Positions 19,266 to 29,385 of a stretch of 64,000 bases of DNA are shown one piece after another. Under the pieces are notes generated by a model. It ran no database searches, had not been told where the DNA came from, and saw nothing but the letters and a program-made list of their open reading frames with translations. The stretch is from an uncultured Roseobacter sp. (GTDB lineage Bacteria > Pseudomonadota > Alphaproteobacteria > Rhodobacterales > Rhodobacteraceae): assembly GCF_947491795.1 (NCBI RefSeq), contig NZ_CANLKW010000002.1, positions 236,001 to 300,000 on the forward strand, in the 5' to 3' direction. Positions within the stretch are counted from its first letter, which is position 1, and the number at the start of each line of letters is the position of its first letter. The position numbers and the translations under genes were made by a program.

Positions 19266-21304
19266 CCGGCACCGTTATCTTTGACCCTCTCGTCCCCTGG
19301 GCGATGATCACCGTTGTTGCGGTGATTGCCGTGACCACCGTGGTGCTGGCCGGGCTGCGCGGGCTTAACGGCTGGCCGCTGCGCGGGCTGGCTGCCCTGG
19401 TGGTGCTGGGCGCGCTCTGCAATCCCTCTTACCAGCAGGAAGACCGCGCGCCGCTGACCGATATCGTGGTGATGCTCGAGGACGAAAGCGCCAGCCAGAC
19501 CCTCTCGGACCGGCCGGACCAGACCGCCACAGCGGCTGATACCCTGGCAGACCGGATCGCCGCGCGCAGCAATACCGAAGTGCGCCGCGTGACCGTACCC
19601 GATGGCGAGGGCGACGCGGGCACGCAGCTGATGACGGCCCTGTCTGCAGCCCTGGCCGAAGAACCCCGTGCGCGCATCGCCGGGATCATCGCACTCAGTG
19701 ACGGGCGCGTGCATGACGCGGATCTGCCGGTAAATCTGCCGGCTCCCATGCACCTGATGCTCACCGGTGAAGAAACCGACTGGGACCGCCGCCTTTCGGT
19801 GCGCAACGCACCCGCCTTTGCCATCATCGGCGAGCCGGTCACCCTGACCCTGCGCATCGAGGATATGGGTGCCGCCCCCCCGGGCGCTGTGATAGCACCC
19901 TTGCAGATATCCGTGGACGGGGCCGAGCCCCAGGAGTTCCAGGTGCCACTGGGCGAGGATATCGAGCTGCCTGTCACCCTGCCGCACGGCGGGCGCAATG
20001 TGATCGAATTCACCGTCCCGCTGGCCGAGGGCGAGCTTACCGACCGCAACAACAAGGCCCTGATCCAGATGAACGGTGTGCGCGACCGCCTGCGCGTTCT
20101 GCTGGTCTCGGGCGAGCCGCACCCCGGCGGGCGCACATGGCGTAACCTGCTGAAATCAGACAGCTCTGTGGATCTGGTACACTTCACGATCCTGCGCCCC
20201 CCCGAAAAGCAGGACGGTGTGCCGGTCAGCGAGTTGTCTCTCATCGCCTTCCCCACCCGCGAGCTTTTTCTGGAAAAGATCGACGACTTTGATCTGATCA
20301 TTTTCGACCGCTACAAACGCCGGGGTATCCTGCCCTCGCTCTATCTCGACAACGTTGCCAACTACATCCGCGCGGGCGGTGCCGTACTGGTCGCCGCAGG
20401 GCCCGATTTTGCCGGTGCGGACAGTCTTTATCGCTCTCCGCTGGGGTCGGTGTTGCCCGGCGCGCCGACCGCGCGGGTGGTAGACCAGCCTTACCGGCCC
20501 ACTGTTACAGAGCTTGGCACGCGCCACCCGGTGACAACGGATCTGCCCGGGGGCGGTGACTGGGGGCGTTGGCTGCGCCAGGTGGACATCACCGACACCA
20601 CCGGCCACACGGTCATGTCCGGCACCGGCGAACGCCCGCTTCTGGTGCTGGACCGTGTCGGGCTGGGCCGCGTGGCGCTGGTGGCCTCTGATCACGCCTG
20701 GCTGTGGAGCCGTGGTTATGAAGGCGGCGGCCCGCAGCTGGAACTGCTCCGCCGTCTGGCCCACTGGATGATGAAAGAGCCCGAGCTCGAAGAAGAGGCG
20801 CTGTCTGCCCAGGCCACCGGCCAGACCATGCGTATTCAGCGCCGCACCCTGGAAGAAACCGTGCCGCCTCTGCGGCTGACGGACCCATCGGGCAATGTGA
20901 CGGAACTTGAGCTGTCCGAGGCCCGTCCCGGCGTGTTTGAGACCGTGTTCGAGGGGCCGGAGATCGGCCTCTACCGGCTTGAGAACGGCGAGCAGATCGC
21001 CGTGATCGGTCTGGGGCCCTCCGCCCCCAAAGAGTTTGAACAGACGATTGCAACCGGCGACATCCTGCAACCGGTTGTCGCCAGCCTGCGGGGGGGAATC
21101 CTGCGGCTGGAAAACGGCCTGCCCCGTCTGCGCGACGTGCGCGAAGGGCGCCCCGCAGCCGGGCGCGGCTGGATTGGCCTGACTCCCAGAGATGCCTATG
21201 AAACCCGCGACGTGCGTCAGACGACGCTTCTGCCGGGCTGGCTGGTGCTGTTGCTTGCTGCCGCGCTCATTACAACCGCATGGTTACGTGAAGGACGCCG
21301 CTGA
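19262..21304 (+). CDS. Large membrane protein of the moxR operon
   Basis: A 680-residue protein with two N-terminal helices (about 13-33 and 38-56), a large extracytoplasmic region and one C-terminal helix (about 655-675). The central part (about 250-480) resembles a class I glutamine-amidotransferase fold used structurally (VANYIRAGGAVLVAAGPD, HAWLWSRGYEGGGPQLELL); no catalytic triad is apparent. It starts with GTG in a GTGA overlap with the preceding gene. It is probably a partner of the MoxR/DUF58/BatA-type proteins. Its biochemical role is not known to me. Confidence 0.8.
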   Translation: MTGTVIFDPLVPWAMITVVAVIAVTTVVLAGLRGLNGWPLRGLAALVVLGALCNPSYQQEDRAPLTDIVVMLEDESASQTLSDRPDQTATAADTLADRIAARSNTEVRRVTVPDGEGDAGTQLMTALSAALAEEPRARIAGIIALSDGRVHDADLPVNLPAPMHLMLTGEETDWDRRLSVRNAPAFAIIGEPVTLTLRIEDMGAAPPGAVIAPLQISVDGAEPQEFQVPLGEDIELPVTLPHGGRNVIEFTVPLAEGELTDRNNKALIQMNGVRDRLRVLLVSGEPHPGGRTWRNLLKSDSSVDLVHFTILRPPEKQDGVPVSELSLIAFPTRELFLEKIDDFDLIIFDRYKRRGILPSLYLDNVANYIRAGGAVLVAAGPDFAGADSLYRSPLGSVLPGAPTARVVDQPYRPTVTELGTRHPVTTDLPGGGDWGRWLRQVDITDTTGHTVMSGTGERPLLVLDRVGLGRVALVASDHAWLWSRGYEGGGPQLELLRRLAHWMMKEPELEEEALSAQATGQTMRIQRRTLEETVPPLRLTDPSGNVTELELSEARPGVFETVFEGPEIGLYRLENGEQIAVIGLGPSAPKEFEQTIATGDILQPVVASLRGGILRLENGLPRLRDVREGRPAAGRGWIGLTPRDAYETRDVRQTTLLPGWLVLLLAAALITTAWLREGRR

Positions 21305-21433
21305 CGCGCCTGGGCTGTTTTTCGGGCAAAAATTCTGCGATCAGGGGCGCCCTGGCCCCGCGCATTAAGCCGTTATTCACCACGCAGCGCCTATCACAGG
21401 CCGGTCAGCACAAAGCTGCAGGCGAATGATTTT

Positions 21434-23695
21434 ATGACCCTTGCCAATCTACTGGCAGAAGAACGACGACGGCGGCTTGCCGCAGAACGCCTGCTGGAGG
21501 TCAAGCAGGCGGAGCTTTTTGCTGCCAATCGCAAACTGGGTCAGCACGCGCGCAACCTGTCCGATCAGATCGTCGAAACCCGGGCAGAAGTGGCGACCGT
21601 CCGCGACGAAAACAAACGTGTCAAATCGGATCTCAGTGCGGCTCAGGAGAAAATCGAGCGCGTCGAACGGCGGCTGTGGCATTCGATCGAAACCATCAAG
21701 GACGGCTTTGCCTTTTTCTCTCCCGATCTTGAAATGATCATGGCCAACCCGTCCTATCTCGCGGTGTTTGACGGGCTGGAAGACGTCAGACCCGGGGTGA
21801 ACTATGTCACCATCCTGCAACTGCTGACGGACGAGGGGATTGTGAATACCGGCGATATGGCACCTGCTGACTGGCGCCAGTACATGATCGACCGCGTACA
21901 ATCCCCCGACCCACAGCCCGAGGTGATCCAGCTGTGGAACGGGCAGTACATCCGCCTGCTGGACCAGCGTGGCCCTGATGGCGACATTATCTCGCTGGGT
22001 CTGAACATCACGGAATCGGTCGAATACGAGAAAAAGCTCAAAGCCGCGCGGACCGTGGCCGAGAGTGCCAACCGTGCCAAATCCGCCTTCCTCGCCAATA
22101 TGAGCCACGAGCTGCGCACGCCGATGAACGGTGTGGTCGGCATGGCCGATCTGCTGCTCGAAGGCGGGCTGGACGAAGAACAGCAGCTTTACGTCGATAC
22201 GATCAAACGTTCGGGTGAAGCCTTGCTGGTCATCATCAACGACGTCCTGGACTACTCCAAGATCGAGGCCGACCGCCTGGAGTTGCATCCCGAACCCTTC
22301 GATCTCGAAAAGTCGATCTATGATATTCTGACCCTGCTCCAGTCCTCGGCCCATGAAAAAGGCGTCGGCCTGCTGATGGACTATGACCTCGGCCTGACCA
22401 GTGACCTGATCGGAGATCCGGGACGCATCCGCCAGGTGCTGACGAATCTCATCGGCAACGCGGTCAAATTCACCGCAGAGGGGCATGTCACCGTGCGCGT
22501 GCGCGGCACCCCGGCAGAGGCAAACGACGCGCTGGAGCTGACGGTCAGTGTCTGCGACACGGGCATCGGCATCCCCGAAGATCAGATCAGCCACGTCTTC
22601 GGCGAATTCAATCAGGTCGAAAACGAACGCAACCGGCAGTTTGACGGTACCGGGCTGGGCCTGGCAATCACCCAGCGTCTTGTCAGGATGATGGGTGGCA
22701 ATATCAGCGTCACCTCAGAAGAAGGCATCGGCTCGGAATTCAGCTTCAGCCTGACCCTGAAATGCACCGGCCCCGCAACGCTCACCCCACCGGCACCCGC
22801 AGAGGCGCTGCGTCACGTGCTGCTGGTGGATGCTGCCCGGGCCGAACAGAACCACCTGCGCATTCAGCTGGAGACACTGGGGCTGCGGGTCACCGCCTGC
22901 AACACTGCCAGAGCTGCGCTGGAGCAGCTGGATACATCCGTTGATCTGGTCATGCTGGACCGGGATCTGCCGGATCAGGACGGTCTGACGCTGGCCACCG
23001 CAATGCGGGACGCAGGACACACCGGGCCGGTCTACGCGCTCTGTCGCAACATCAGCCACGCCCGCAAAAGCCCCGACCGGGAGTCTGCTGATCAGATGCT
23101 GCAGCGCCCGTTCCTGCGCAGTGATCTCTACTCCTGGCTGTCCGAAGAGGTCTTTGGCAAATATGCCACCACGGCGGCCGCCCCCGCAATGCCGGGGTTC
23201 CGGCACAAGGGTGCCGCAGCAGAAGACACCCGGGCCGCCCCGGCCGAAGAAGCGCCGCCCGAGGAACCAGCGACACCGCGCCAGATGCGCGTGCTGGCCG
23301 CAGAGGACAATAAAACCAACCGCCTGGTCTTCTCAAAAATGGTCAAAACCCTCGACATCGATCTGAAATTTGCCTGCGACGGAATCGAAGCCGTTGAAGA
23401 ATGGCAAAGCTTTGAGCCCGACCTGATTTTCATGGATATCTCGATGCCGCGGCTCGACGGCAAAGGTGCCGCCAAAGAGATACGCAAGCTCGAAAAAGAC
23501 AGCGGCACCCGCGTACCCATTGTCGCGCTGACGGCCCACGCCATGGCCGGCGATGAAAAGGAGATCCTGGCTGCCGGGCTCGATCACTACATGACCAAGC
23601 CGCTGCGCAAGCCCGAGATCATCGCCCGCATTCTGGCCCATTGCCCCGAAGGCGCCATCAGCCCCGTACCGGAGCCCGATCAGGAAGCCGGATAG
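21434..23695 (+). CDS. Hybrid sensor histidine kinase with PAS and two receiver domains
   Basis: A 753-residue cytoplasmic kinase with no membrane segment. Order: coiled coil (about 5-90), PAS (about 90-195), HisKA with His225 in [11 protein letters not shown], HATPase (about 330-450, with DTGIGIP and GTGLGLAI), a first receiver-like domain (about 458-575), a Pro/Ala-rich linker, and a second receiver (about 615-735). The second receiver is complete (AEDNKTNR, Asp668 in FMDISMP, Lys in MTKPL). The first keeps only part of the acidic pocket and may be degenerate. No cognate regulator is next door. It ends 16 bases inside the convergent yaaA gene. Confidence 0.92.
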   Translation: MTLANLLAEERRRRLAAERLLEVKQAELFAANRKLGQHARNLSDQIVETRAEVATVRDENKRVKSDLSAAQEKIERVERRLWHSIETIKDGFAFFSPDLEMIMANPSYLAVFDGLEDVRPGVNYVTILQLLTDEGIVNTGDMAPADWRQYMIDRVQSPDPQPEVIQLWNGQYIRLLDQRGPDGDIISLGLNITESVEYEKKLKAARTVAESANRAKSAFLANMSHELRTPMNGVVGMADLLLEGGLDEEQQLYVDTIKRSGEALLVIINDVLDYSKIEADRLELHPEPFDLEKSIYDILTLLQSSAHEKGVGLLMDYDLGLTSDLIGDPGRIRQVLTNLIGNAVKFTAEGHVTVRVRGTPAEANDALELTVSVCDTGIGIPEDQISHVFGEFNQVENERNRQFDGTGLGLAITQRLVRMMGGNISVTSEEGIGSEFSFSLTLKCTGPATLTPPAPAEALRHVLLVDAARAEQNHLRIQLETLGLRVTACNTARAALEQLDTSVDLVMLDRDLPDQDGLTLATAMRDAGHTGPVYALCRNISHARKSPDRESADQMLQRPFLRSDLYSWLSEEVFGKYATTAAAPAMPGFRHKGAAAEDTRAAPAEEAPPEEPATPRQMRVLAAEDNKTNRLVFSKMVKTLDIDLKFACDGIEAVEEWQSFEPDLIFMDISMPRLDGKGAAKEIRKLEKDSGTRVPIVALTAHAMAGDEKEILAAGLDHYMTKPLRKPEIIARILAHCPEGAISPVPEPDQEAG

Positions 23696-24459
23696 GGCCG
23701 CACAAACACAGGACGGTCCGGTTCAGAGAGCCCGGCCTCAAACCGGTACCCGCCGCTGTCGAAATCCTCCAGCCCCGCAGGATCACGCAGACGGTTTTCC
23801 ACGACAAAGCGTGCCATGGCACCGCGCGCCTTTTTGGCGAAAAAGCTCACAATCCGCGGGCCCTTGCCGTCGTCCTTGTCTTCCATAAACGCCGGTGTGA
23901 TCACCCGCAGTTTCAGCGCCCTGGGTGCAACTGCGCCGAAATATTCCTGGCTTGCACAGTTCACCAGCACCTCTGTACCGACATTTTCCGCCTGCGCGTT
24001 CAGCGCTTTGGAAAGCTGATCGCGCCAGTAGTCATAGAGGCTCGCCCCCCGGCGGGTTTTCAGACGGCTGCCCATCTCCAGCCGGTACGGCTGGATCGCA
24101 TCCAGCGGGCGCAGCACCCCGTAAAGACCCGACAGAATGCGCAGATGCTCCTGCGCCCAGGCCATATCATCCGGCGACAGGCTTGCCGCCTCCAGCCCCT
24201 GATAGGTATCGCCTGCAAAAGCCAGCGCCGCAGGCCGTGTCAGCTCTGCATCCGGTGTCTCCTCAAAGGCCTGAAACCGGTCCCGGTTCAACCTGGCCAG
24301 ATCGTCACTCAGCCCCATCAGCCCTTTGAGACTGCCCAGGGTGAGGTTGCGCGCCGTGCGCACCAGACGCTGCGCATCGTCCTGAAAATCGGGCTGGGTG
24401 GTCGCCACATCGCGCGGGGCCCAGTCCAGTCGTTTGGCAGGCGAAATCACCACCAGCAT
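23680..24459 (-). CDS. yaaA: Peroxide stress protein YaaA (DUF328)
   Basis: A 259-residue member of the YaaA family; in E. coli the protein lowers intracellular free iron during peroxide stress and binds DNA. Family signatures are present: ISPAKRLDW at the N-terminus, LSGLYGVLRPLDAIQPYRLEMG in the middle (two adjacent blocks) and VNCASQEYFGAV. Its 3' end overlaps the kinase gene by 16 bases in a convergent arrangement. It lies 40 bases downstream of recQ on the same strand and may be co-transcribed with it. Confidence 0.93.
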   Translation of the reverse strand: MLVVISPAKRLDWAPRDVATTQPDFQDDAQRLVRTARNLTLGSLKGLMGLSDDLARLNRDRFQAFEETPDAELTRPAALAFAGDTYQGLEAASLSPDDMAWAQEHLRILSGLYGVLRPLDAIQPYRLEMGSRLKTRRGASLYDYWRDQLSKALNAQAENVGTEVLVNCASQEYFGAVAPRALKLRVITPAFMEDKDDGKGPRIVSFFAKKARGAMARFVVENRLRDPAGLEDFDSGGYRFEAGLSEPDRPVFVRPYPAS

Positions 24460-24499
24460 ATTCGTCTCCTCACCCGTTCATCCGGTTCCTGCGCGTGAC

Positions 24500-26545
24500 T
24501 TAGCCCGCCTCCCGCAGGACGTCCAGAAAGGCAGGGCCAAATCGCTCGGCCCGCCTGTCCCCCAGCAGTTTTTCCAGCAGCGCTGCATCCGGCGCATGCA
24601 GCTGTGCGATCCGTGCCAGCAAAGAGGCGGGGCAGCTCAGCGGTTTGTCCTGCCCGCCCGCACCGCGCGCCAGTTCGGCCTGCACTTCCAGCAGACGGTC
24701 ATAGACCGATCCCGCCGCCCGACCGGCCAGTTTGCGCCGCGTCGGGTGCATCTGTGGTGCTTCCCCCGCGATCACTTCCAGAAAAGCGTCACCATAGCTG
24801 TCGAGTTTTTTGGCACCGACACCGCCGATCCCCGCCATCTCATCCAGGGTGCGCGGGCGCTTTTCCGCCATCTCGATCAGCGTCCGGTCGGTGAAAATGA
24901 TATAGGCCGGCACCCGTGCGGCCTCCGCCAGGCCGCGGCGTTTCGCCTTGAGGGCCGACAGCAACGGCGCGTCCTCGTCCGACACCATCGCTTTGACCGC
25001 CGGTCTGCGGTTTGACGCTGCCGCCCGGATACTGTCCCGGCGCAGATCAATCGTCGCCTCGTCGCGCAAAACCGGCAGGGCCGCATCCGTCATGCGCAGC
25101 GCCCCGTGGCGTTCGGGGTCCGGGCGCACCAGATCATGCCCCATCATCTGCCTGAAAACCGCCTGCCAGGCGCGCCGGTCATATTCCTTGCCGACGGCAA
25201 AGGTGGGCAGGCTCTGATGCCCATGCTGGCGGATTTTGTCCGTCTCATTGCCGGTCAGAATATCAATCAGATGGCCTGCACCAAACCGCTCGTCCGTGCG
25301 CAGAATGGCCGACAGGGCCTTGCGCACCGCCGTGGTGCCATCAAATACATCCGCCGGGCTGTCGCACAGATCGCATGTCCCGCATGTCACTTCTGTTTCA
25401 CCGAAATAGCGCAGCAGCGTTTCGCGCCGGCAGGCCAGAGCCTCTGCCAGACCCAGCAAAGCATTCAGCCGCGCGTGATCCGCGGCCCGGCGCTCCGGCG
25501 GGGCCAGTCCTTCGTCAATCTGCGACCGTCTCAGGCGGATGTCTTCCGGACCAAAAAGCGTCAGCGTCTCCGCCGGTGCACCATCGCGCCCCGCACGACC
25601 GATCTCCTGATAATAGGCCTCGATCGACTTGGGCAGATCCGCATGCGCCACCCAGCGGATATCCGGTTTGTCCACACCCATGCCAAAGGCCACCGTGGCC
25701 ACAACGATCAGACCGTCCTCCTGCTGAAACCTGCGTTCGGCAATCCGGCGGTCTTCGGCCTCCATACCGCCGTGATAATGGATCGCCACATGACCCGCCT
25801 CGCGCAGAGCCGCAGCCAGCCCTTCGGTTTTGGCCCGGGTGCCACAGTACACGATGCCCGACTGCCCCTGCCGCGCCCCGGCAAAGGCCAGGATCTGGCG
25901 GCGCGGGTTGTCTTTTGCCTGAAAAGCCAGATGAATATTGGGCCGGTCAAATCCATGCAGAAAAGCGCGCGGTGCTGTGCCGTCAAACAGCTTTTCCACG
26001 ATTTCCTGCCGGGTTTCCGCATCCGCCGTCGCAGTAAAGGCCGCCAGCGGCACCCCCAGCTCCTGGCGCAGCGCCCCAATCCGCAGATAGTCAGGGCGGA
26101 AATCATGCCCCCACTGGCTCACGCAATGCGCCTCATCCACCGCAATCATCGACACACCGGCCCGGCGCAGCAGCCCGATGGCCCCGCCCGAGGCCAGCCG
26201 CTCCGGTGCCATGTACAGCAGCCGCAACCGGCCCGCCTCCAGCGCCTCAAAAACCGCATCCGTTTCCTCAGGCGTATTGCCCGAGGTCAGCGCTCCCGCC
26301 GACACGCCCGCCTCCTGCAGGGCACGCACCTGATCCCGCATCAGCGCGATCAGTGGCGAGATGACCACCGTCACCCCCTCCCGCATCAGCGCAGGCAATT
26401 GAAAACAAAGGGATTTGCCGCCGCCCGTGGGCATGATCGCCAGCACGTTCTCGCCCTCCGAGACCGCGCGCACGATCTCTTCCTGACCGGGCCGGAACGC
26501 CTCGAATCCAAAGACCGTCTGCAACAGCTCCGCCGCGCCTGTCAT
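24500..26545 (-). CDS. recQ: ATP-dependent DNA helicase RecQ
   Basis: A 3'-5' superfamily 2 helicase for recombination and stalled-fork repair. The 681-residue protein has Walker A (MPTGGGKSLCFQLP), a DEAH box (AVDEAHCVSQWGHDFRPDY), the second RecA lobe with QEIGRAGRDG, an RQC zinc site (CRRETLLRYF then CGTCDLC), and an HRDC domain at about 520-600. A further C-terminal region (about 605-681) looks like an extra HRDC-like helical segment. It sits between yggT (upstream) and yaaA (downstream), all minus strand. Confidence 0.96.
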   Translation of the reverse strand: MTGAAELLQTVFGFEAFRPGQEEIVRAVSEGENVLAIMPTGGGKSLCFQLPALMREGVTVVISPLIALMRDQVRALQEAGVSAGALTSGNTPEETDAVFEALEAGRLRLLYMAPERLASGGAIGLLRRAGVSMIAVDEAHCVSQWGHDFRPDYLRIGALRQELGVPLAAFTATADAETRQEIVEKLFDGTAPRAFLHGFDRPNIHLAFQAKDNPRRQILAFAGARQGQSGIVYCGTRAKTEGLAAALREAGHVAIHYHGGMEAEDRRIAERRFQQEDGLIVVATVAFGMGVDKPDIRWVAHADLPKSIEAYYQEIGRAGRDGAPAETLTLFGPEDIRLRRSQIDEGLAPPERRAADHARLNALLGLAEALACRRETLLRYFGETEVTCGTCDLCDSPADVFDGTTAVRKALSAILRTDERFGAGHLIDILTGNETDKIRQHGHQSLPTFAVGKEYDRRAWQAVFRQMMGHDLVRPDPERHGALRMTDAALPVLRDEATIDLRRDSIRAAASNRRPAVKAMVSDEDAPLLSALKAKRRGLAEAARVPAYIIFTDRTLIEMAEKRPRTLDEMAGIGGVGAKKLDSYGDAFLEVIAGEAPQMHPTRRKLAGRAAGSVYDRLLEVQAELARGAGGQDKPLSCPASLLARIAQLHAPDAALLEKLLGDRRAERFGPAFLDVLREAG

Positions 26546-26617
26546 GCCTGTTTCCTGTGGTTGATCTGCTCTTTTGTGCAGAGTCCCACACTAAGGAATC
26601 GTGAACAAGCCCCGATG

Positions 26618-26650
26618 CTTCACCCTTGGCCAAATACTCCCGCCGGAGGC
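26618..26650 (+). repeat. Intergenic repeat, copy 2 of 3
   Basis: Same element as at 5812-5844 and 35654-35689, with the core CAAATACTCCCGCCGGAGGC. It lies six bases beyond the yggT stop, in the gap between yggT and recQ. Here it is between genes and does not enter a coding region. Confidence 0.55.
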
Positions 26651-26656
26651 GGAAAA

Positions 26657-26944
26657 TCAGATGAAAAGCGCGTAGTTGTTGACCAGTACAATGCGCAGGA
26701 TGGCCACAATCAGCAGGACCGCCAGCGGCGCCAGATCAATCCCACCCAGCTGCGGCAGCACGCGGCGCACCGGGCCATAGATCGGCTCGAGGATCCGGTT
26801 GAGCATATACCAGATCTGGGCGACCAGCTGCTGCTGGGTGTTCAGGACCTGGAAATTGATCAGCCAGCTCATGATCACATGGGCAATAATAAAGAACCAC
26901 ACAACGTTGAGCAGCAGCATCAGGATTTCGAACAGCGATTGCAT
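26657..26944 (-). CDS. YggT family membrane protein
   Basis: A 95-residue YggT-family protein with two hydrophobic segments (about 3-27 and 66-90) and the family motif around RILEPIYGPVRRVLPQLGG. Roles reported for the family involve osmotic or envelope stress and chloroplast or cell-division proteins, none proven here. An AAGAGAGGA-type ribosome site precedes the ATG. It is divergent from the MFS gene and may be followed by recQ in the same transcript. Confidence 0.9.
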   Translation of the reverse strand: MQSLFEILMLLLNVVWFFIIAHVIMSWLINFQVLNTQQQLVAQIWYMLNRILEPIYGPVRRVLPQLGGIDLAPLAVLLIVAILRIVLVNNYALFI

Positions 26945-27094
26945 CAGGGGTCCTCTCTTTGCGTTGCGCTTCAGTTAAGCAGGTGACCGCCAAAGGGCAA
27001 GACCCGGCCCGTCCGGCACCTGGTTCCAAAGCAGTGCTTGCGCCGCGCGCTTGTGCCTGTTTTAGCTTAAGAAACCCTAAAGAGGCACACGGGC

Positions 27095-28462
27095 ATGACA
27101 GCAGAAAAGAAGCGGATCTGGGGATGGTTCGCCTTCGACTGGGCGGCACAGCCCTATTATACGCTGGGTCTGACCTTTATCTTCGGCCCCTATTTTGCCG
27201 GTGTCGCGACCGATTACTTCACCGCATCCGGCATGGCCGGGAATGCCGCCGACGCCCGTGCGCAGTCTGTCTGGGCCAATGCCCAGCTGGTGGCCGGTCT
27301 CTTTATTGCAGCGCTGGGCCCGGTGATCGGGGCCTATGCCGACAGCACCGGGCGGCGCATGCCCTGGATCGTGGCCTTTTCCGGCGTCTATGTCCTGGCC
27401 TCTGCGGCGCTGTGGTACATGGTGCCGGACGGCTCGGCGCTGTGGTTCTGCCTTTACGCCTTTGCCATCGGGTTTGTCGCGGCCGAATTCGCGCTGATCT
27501 TCGTCAACGCCCAGCTGCCCGGCCTGGGCGACGAGGACACGATCGGCAGGATCAGCGGCGTGGGCGCATCGCTGGGCTACTGGGGCGGGGTCGTGTCGCT
27601 CTTTATCATGCTGCTGTTCTTCTTCGAGGCCAACCAGCAGGCCGGCACGACACTCATCGGTCTGGCTCCCGCCTTTGGCCTCGACCCCGCCCAGAGCGAG
27701 GGCACGCGTTTTGTCGGCCCCTTCATCGCCGGGTGGTTCGCCATTTTCATGATCCCCTATTTCGCCTGGGTGCGGGAGCCGAAACCCGCCGTGAAACAGG
27801 GCGGTTTTTCGGCGGCCATGGCCGATCTGCGCGAGTCGCTGGCGCAGGTCCTGAAACGCCCCAGCCTGGCGGCCTATCTGGGTTCTTCCATGCTCTACCG
27901 CGATGCGCTTAATGCGCTTTACGGCTTTGGCGGCGTCTATGCCCGGTTGGTGCTGGACTGGTCGCTGACCAATATCGCAATCTTCGGCATCATCGGCGCG
28001 ATCACCGCGGCCATTGCCACCTGGGTCGGGGGGCTGTTCGACGAGAAATACGGCCCAAAACCCGTTATCAGGGTCTGTATTTTCATCCTGATCGCGGTCT
28101 GCAGCGTGATCGTCGGCATGTCGCGCGAGAGCTTTTTCGGCGCAGCCCTGGCACCAGGCTCGTCGCTGCCCGACATTACTTTCTTTATCTGTGGTGCAGC
28201 CATCGGTGGTGCGGGCGGGGCGCTCTATGCCGCGTCGCGTTCGATGATGGTGCGCCACACCAATCCCGACCGCCCGACAGAGGCCTTTGGCCTTTTCGCG
28301 CTCTCGGGCAAGGCAACCGCCTTTCTGGCCCCCGCCCTGATCAGCCTTGTCACCACCGTGACCCAGAACGCACGTCTGGGCATTTCGCCGCTGATAGGTC
28401 TTTTCGTTCTCGCCCTGGTTGTGCTCATATGGGTCAACCCAAAAGGAGACCGCGCCGCATGA
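27095..28462 (+). CDS. MFS transporter, UMF1/Atg22-like
   Basis: A 455-residue inner-membrane carrier with about 12 transmembrane helices, closest to the UMF1 (vacuole effluxer Atg22-like) branch of the major facilitator superfamily. The opening WGWFAFDWAAQPYYTLGLTF is typical. The motif YADSTGRRMPW is the MFS loop 2-3 signature. Substrate is unknown; the yeast relative exports amino acids. The stop overlaps the mepA start by four bases, so the two are translated together. Confidence 0.9.
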   Translation: MTAEKKRIWGWFAFDWAAQPYYTLGLTFIFGPYFAGVATDYFTASGMAGNAADARAQSVWANAQLVAGLFIAALGPVIGAYADSTGRRMPWIVAFSGVYVLASAALWYMVPDGSALWFCLYAFAIGFVAAEFALIFVNAQLPGLGDEDTIGRISGVGASLGYWGGVVSLFIMLLFFFEANQQAGTTLIGLAPAFGLDPAQSEGTRFVGPFIAGWFAIFMIPYFAWVREPKPAVKQGGFSAAMADLRESLAQVLKRPSLAAYLGSSMLYRDALNALYGFGGVYARLVLDWSLTNIAIFGIIGAITAAIATWVGGLFDEKYGPKPVIRVCIFILIAVCSVIVGMSRESFFGAALAPGSSLPDITFFICGAAIGGAGGALYAASRSMMVRHTNPDRPTEAFGLFALSGKATAFLAPALISLVTTVTQNARLGISPLIGLFVLALVVLIWVNPKGDRAA

Positions 28463-29385
28463 CACGTCTGACCACGGGACTTCTGACCGTTCTCGCCGCA
28501 CTCTTTCTGGCCAGCTGCGACGAGGCTCCCGCCCCCCAGGCCCGGGCCACGCCCGAGCCGGTCATCGCGACCTCGGGCAATGCCAATGTCGTCGCGAAAA
28601 AGCTCTTTGGGGCCAAACAGGCCGCCTCGGCGCAAAAGCCCGGCCCGCTGGGCAGCTACGCCAAAGGCTGCGTCGCCGGGGCCGCGCAGCTGGCCGAAAC
28701 AGGACCCACATGGCAGGCCATGCGCCTGTCGCGCAACCGCAACTGGGCCCATCCCGAAACCGTGGATTTCGTCCAGGACCTCAGCCGAAAGGCCGCGCGC
28801 CAGCCGGGCTGGAACGGTCTTTATGTCGGCGATCTGAGCCAGCCGCGCGGCGGCCCGATGCTGTCCGGACACGCCAGCCACCAGATCGGGCTGGATGCAG
28901 ATATCTGGCTGCGGCCTGCGGATAACCTCGCGCTGTCGGCGACCGAGCGCGAAAACATCTCCTCGATCTCCCTGCGCCGCGAACGCGGTGCTTTCGTCAA
29001 CAACAACTGGACGCCCGCGCACCAGGAAATCATCAAAGCCGCCGCCTCTGACCCGCGCGTGGCGCGGATTTTCATCTTTCCGGGGGCCAAGGTGCGCATG
29101 TGCCAGGATGCAAAAGGCGACAGATCGTGGCTCAACAAGGTGCGGCCCTGGTTCGGGCACCACTATCATTTCCACGTGCGGCTGAAATGCCCGGCGGGTG
29201 CCGACGGCTGTATTGATCAGGCCCCGCCGCCCCCAGGCGACGGCTGCGCGGATGCCCAGGCCTGGGTCAACAACATCCTGAACCCACCGCCCCCCGATCC
29301 CAACGCCAAACCCCGCCCCCCCCGGCGCGAGCTTGTGCTCGCGGATCTGCCCGCACAATGCGCCGCCGTTTTACAGTCCCGCTGA
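28459..29385 (+). CDS. mepA: Penicillin-insensitive murein endopeptidase (lipoprotein)
   Basis: MepA cleaves D-Ala-meso-DAP cross-links in peptidoglycan; it is a LAS-type zinc peptidase. The ATG at 28459 forms an ATGA overlap with the MFS stop and has AAGGAGA 10 bases upstream. The 308-residue product starts with a lipoprotein signal ending in LASC, so it is probably anchored to a membrane in the periplasm. Zinc-site motifs are present: GHASHQIGLDADIWL and HHYHFHVRLKCP. The C-terminus is Pro-rich. Its end overlaps the next gene by 28 bases. Confidence 0.94.
   Translation: MTRLTTGLLTVLAALFLASCDEAPAPQARATPEPVIATSGNANVVAKKLFGAKQAASAQKPGPLGSYAKGCVAGAAQLAETGPTWQAMRLSRNRNWAHPETVDFVQDLSRKAARQPGWNGLYVGDLSQPRGGPMLSGHASHQIGLDADIWLRPADNLALSATERENISSISLRRERGAFVNNNWTPAHQEIIKAAASDPRVARIFIFPGAKVRMCQDAKGDRSWLNKVRPWFGHHYHFHVRLKCPAGADGCIDQAPPPPGDGCADAQAWVNNILNPPPPDPNAKPRPPRRELVLADLPAQCAAVLQSR

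Noticed and set aside
25106..26986. 626-codon plus-strand open frame opposite recQ and yggT
   Set aside because: Antisense to two recognised genes and low-complexity in composition; high GC keeps such frames open by chance.
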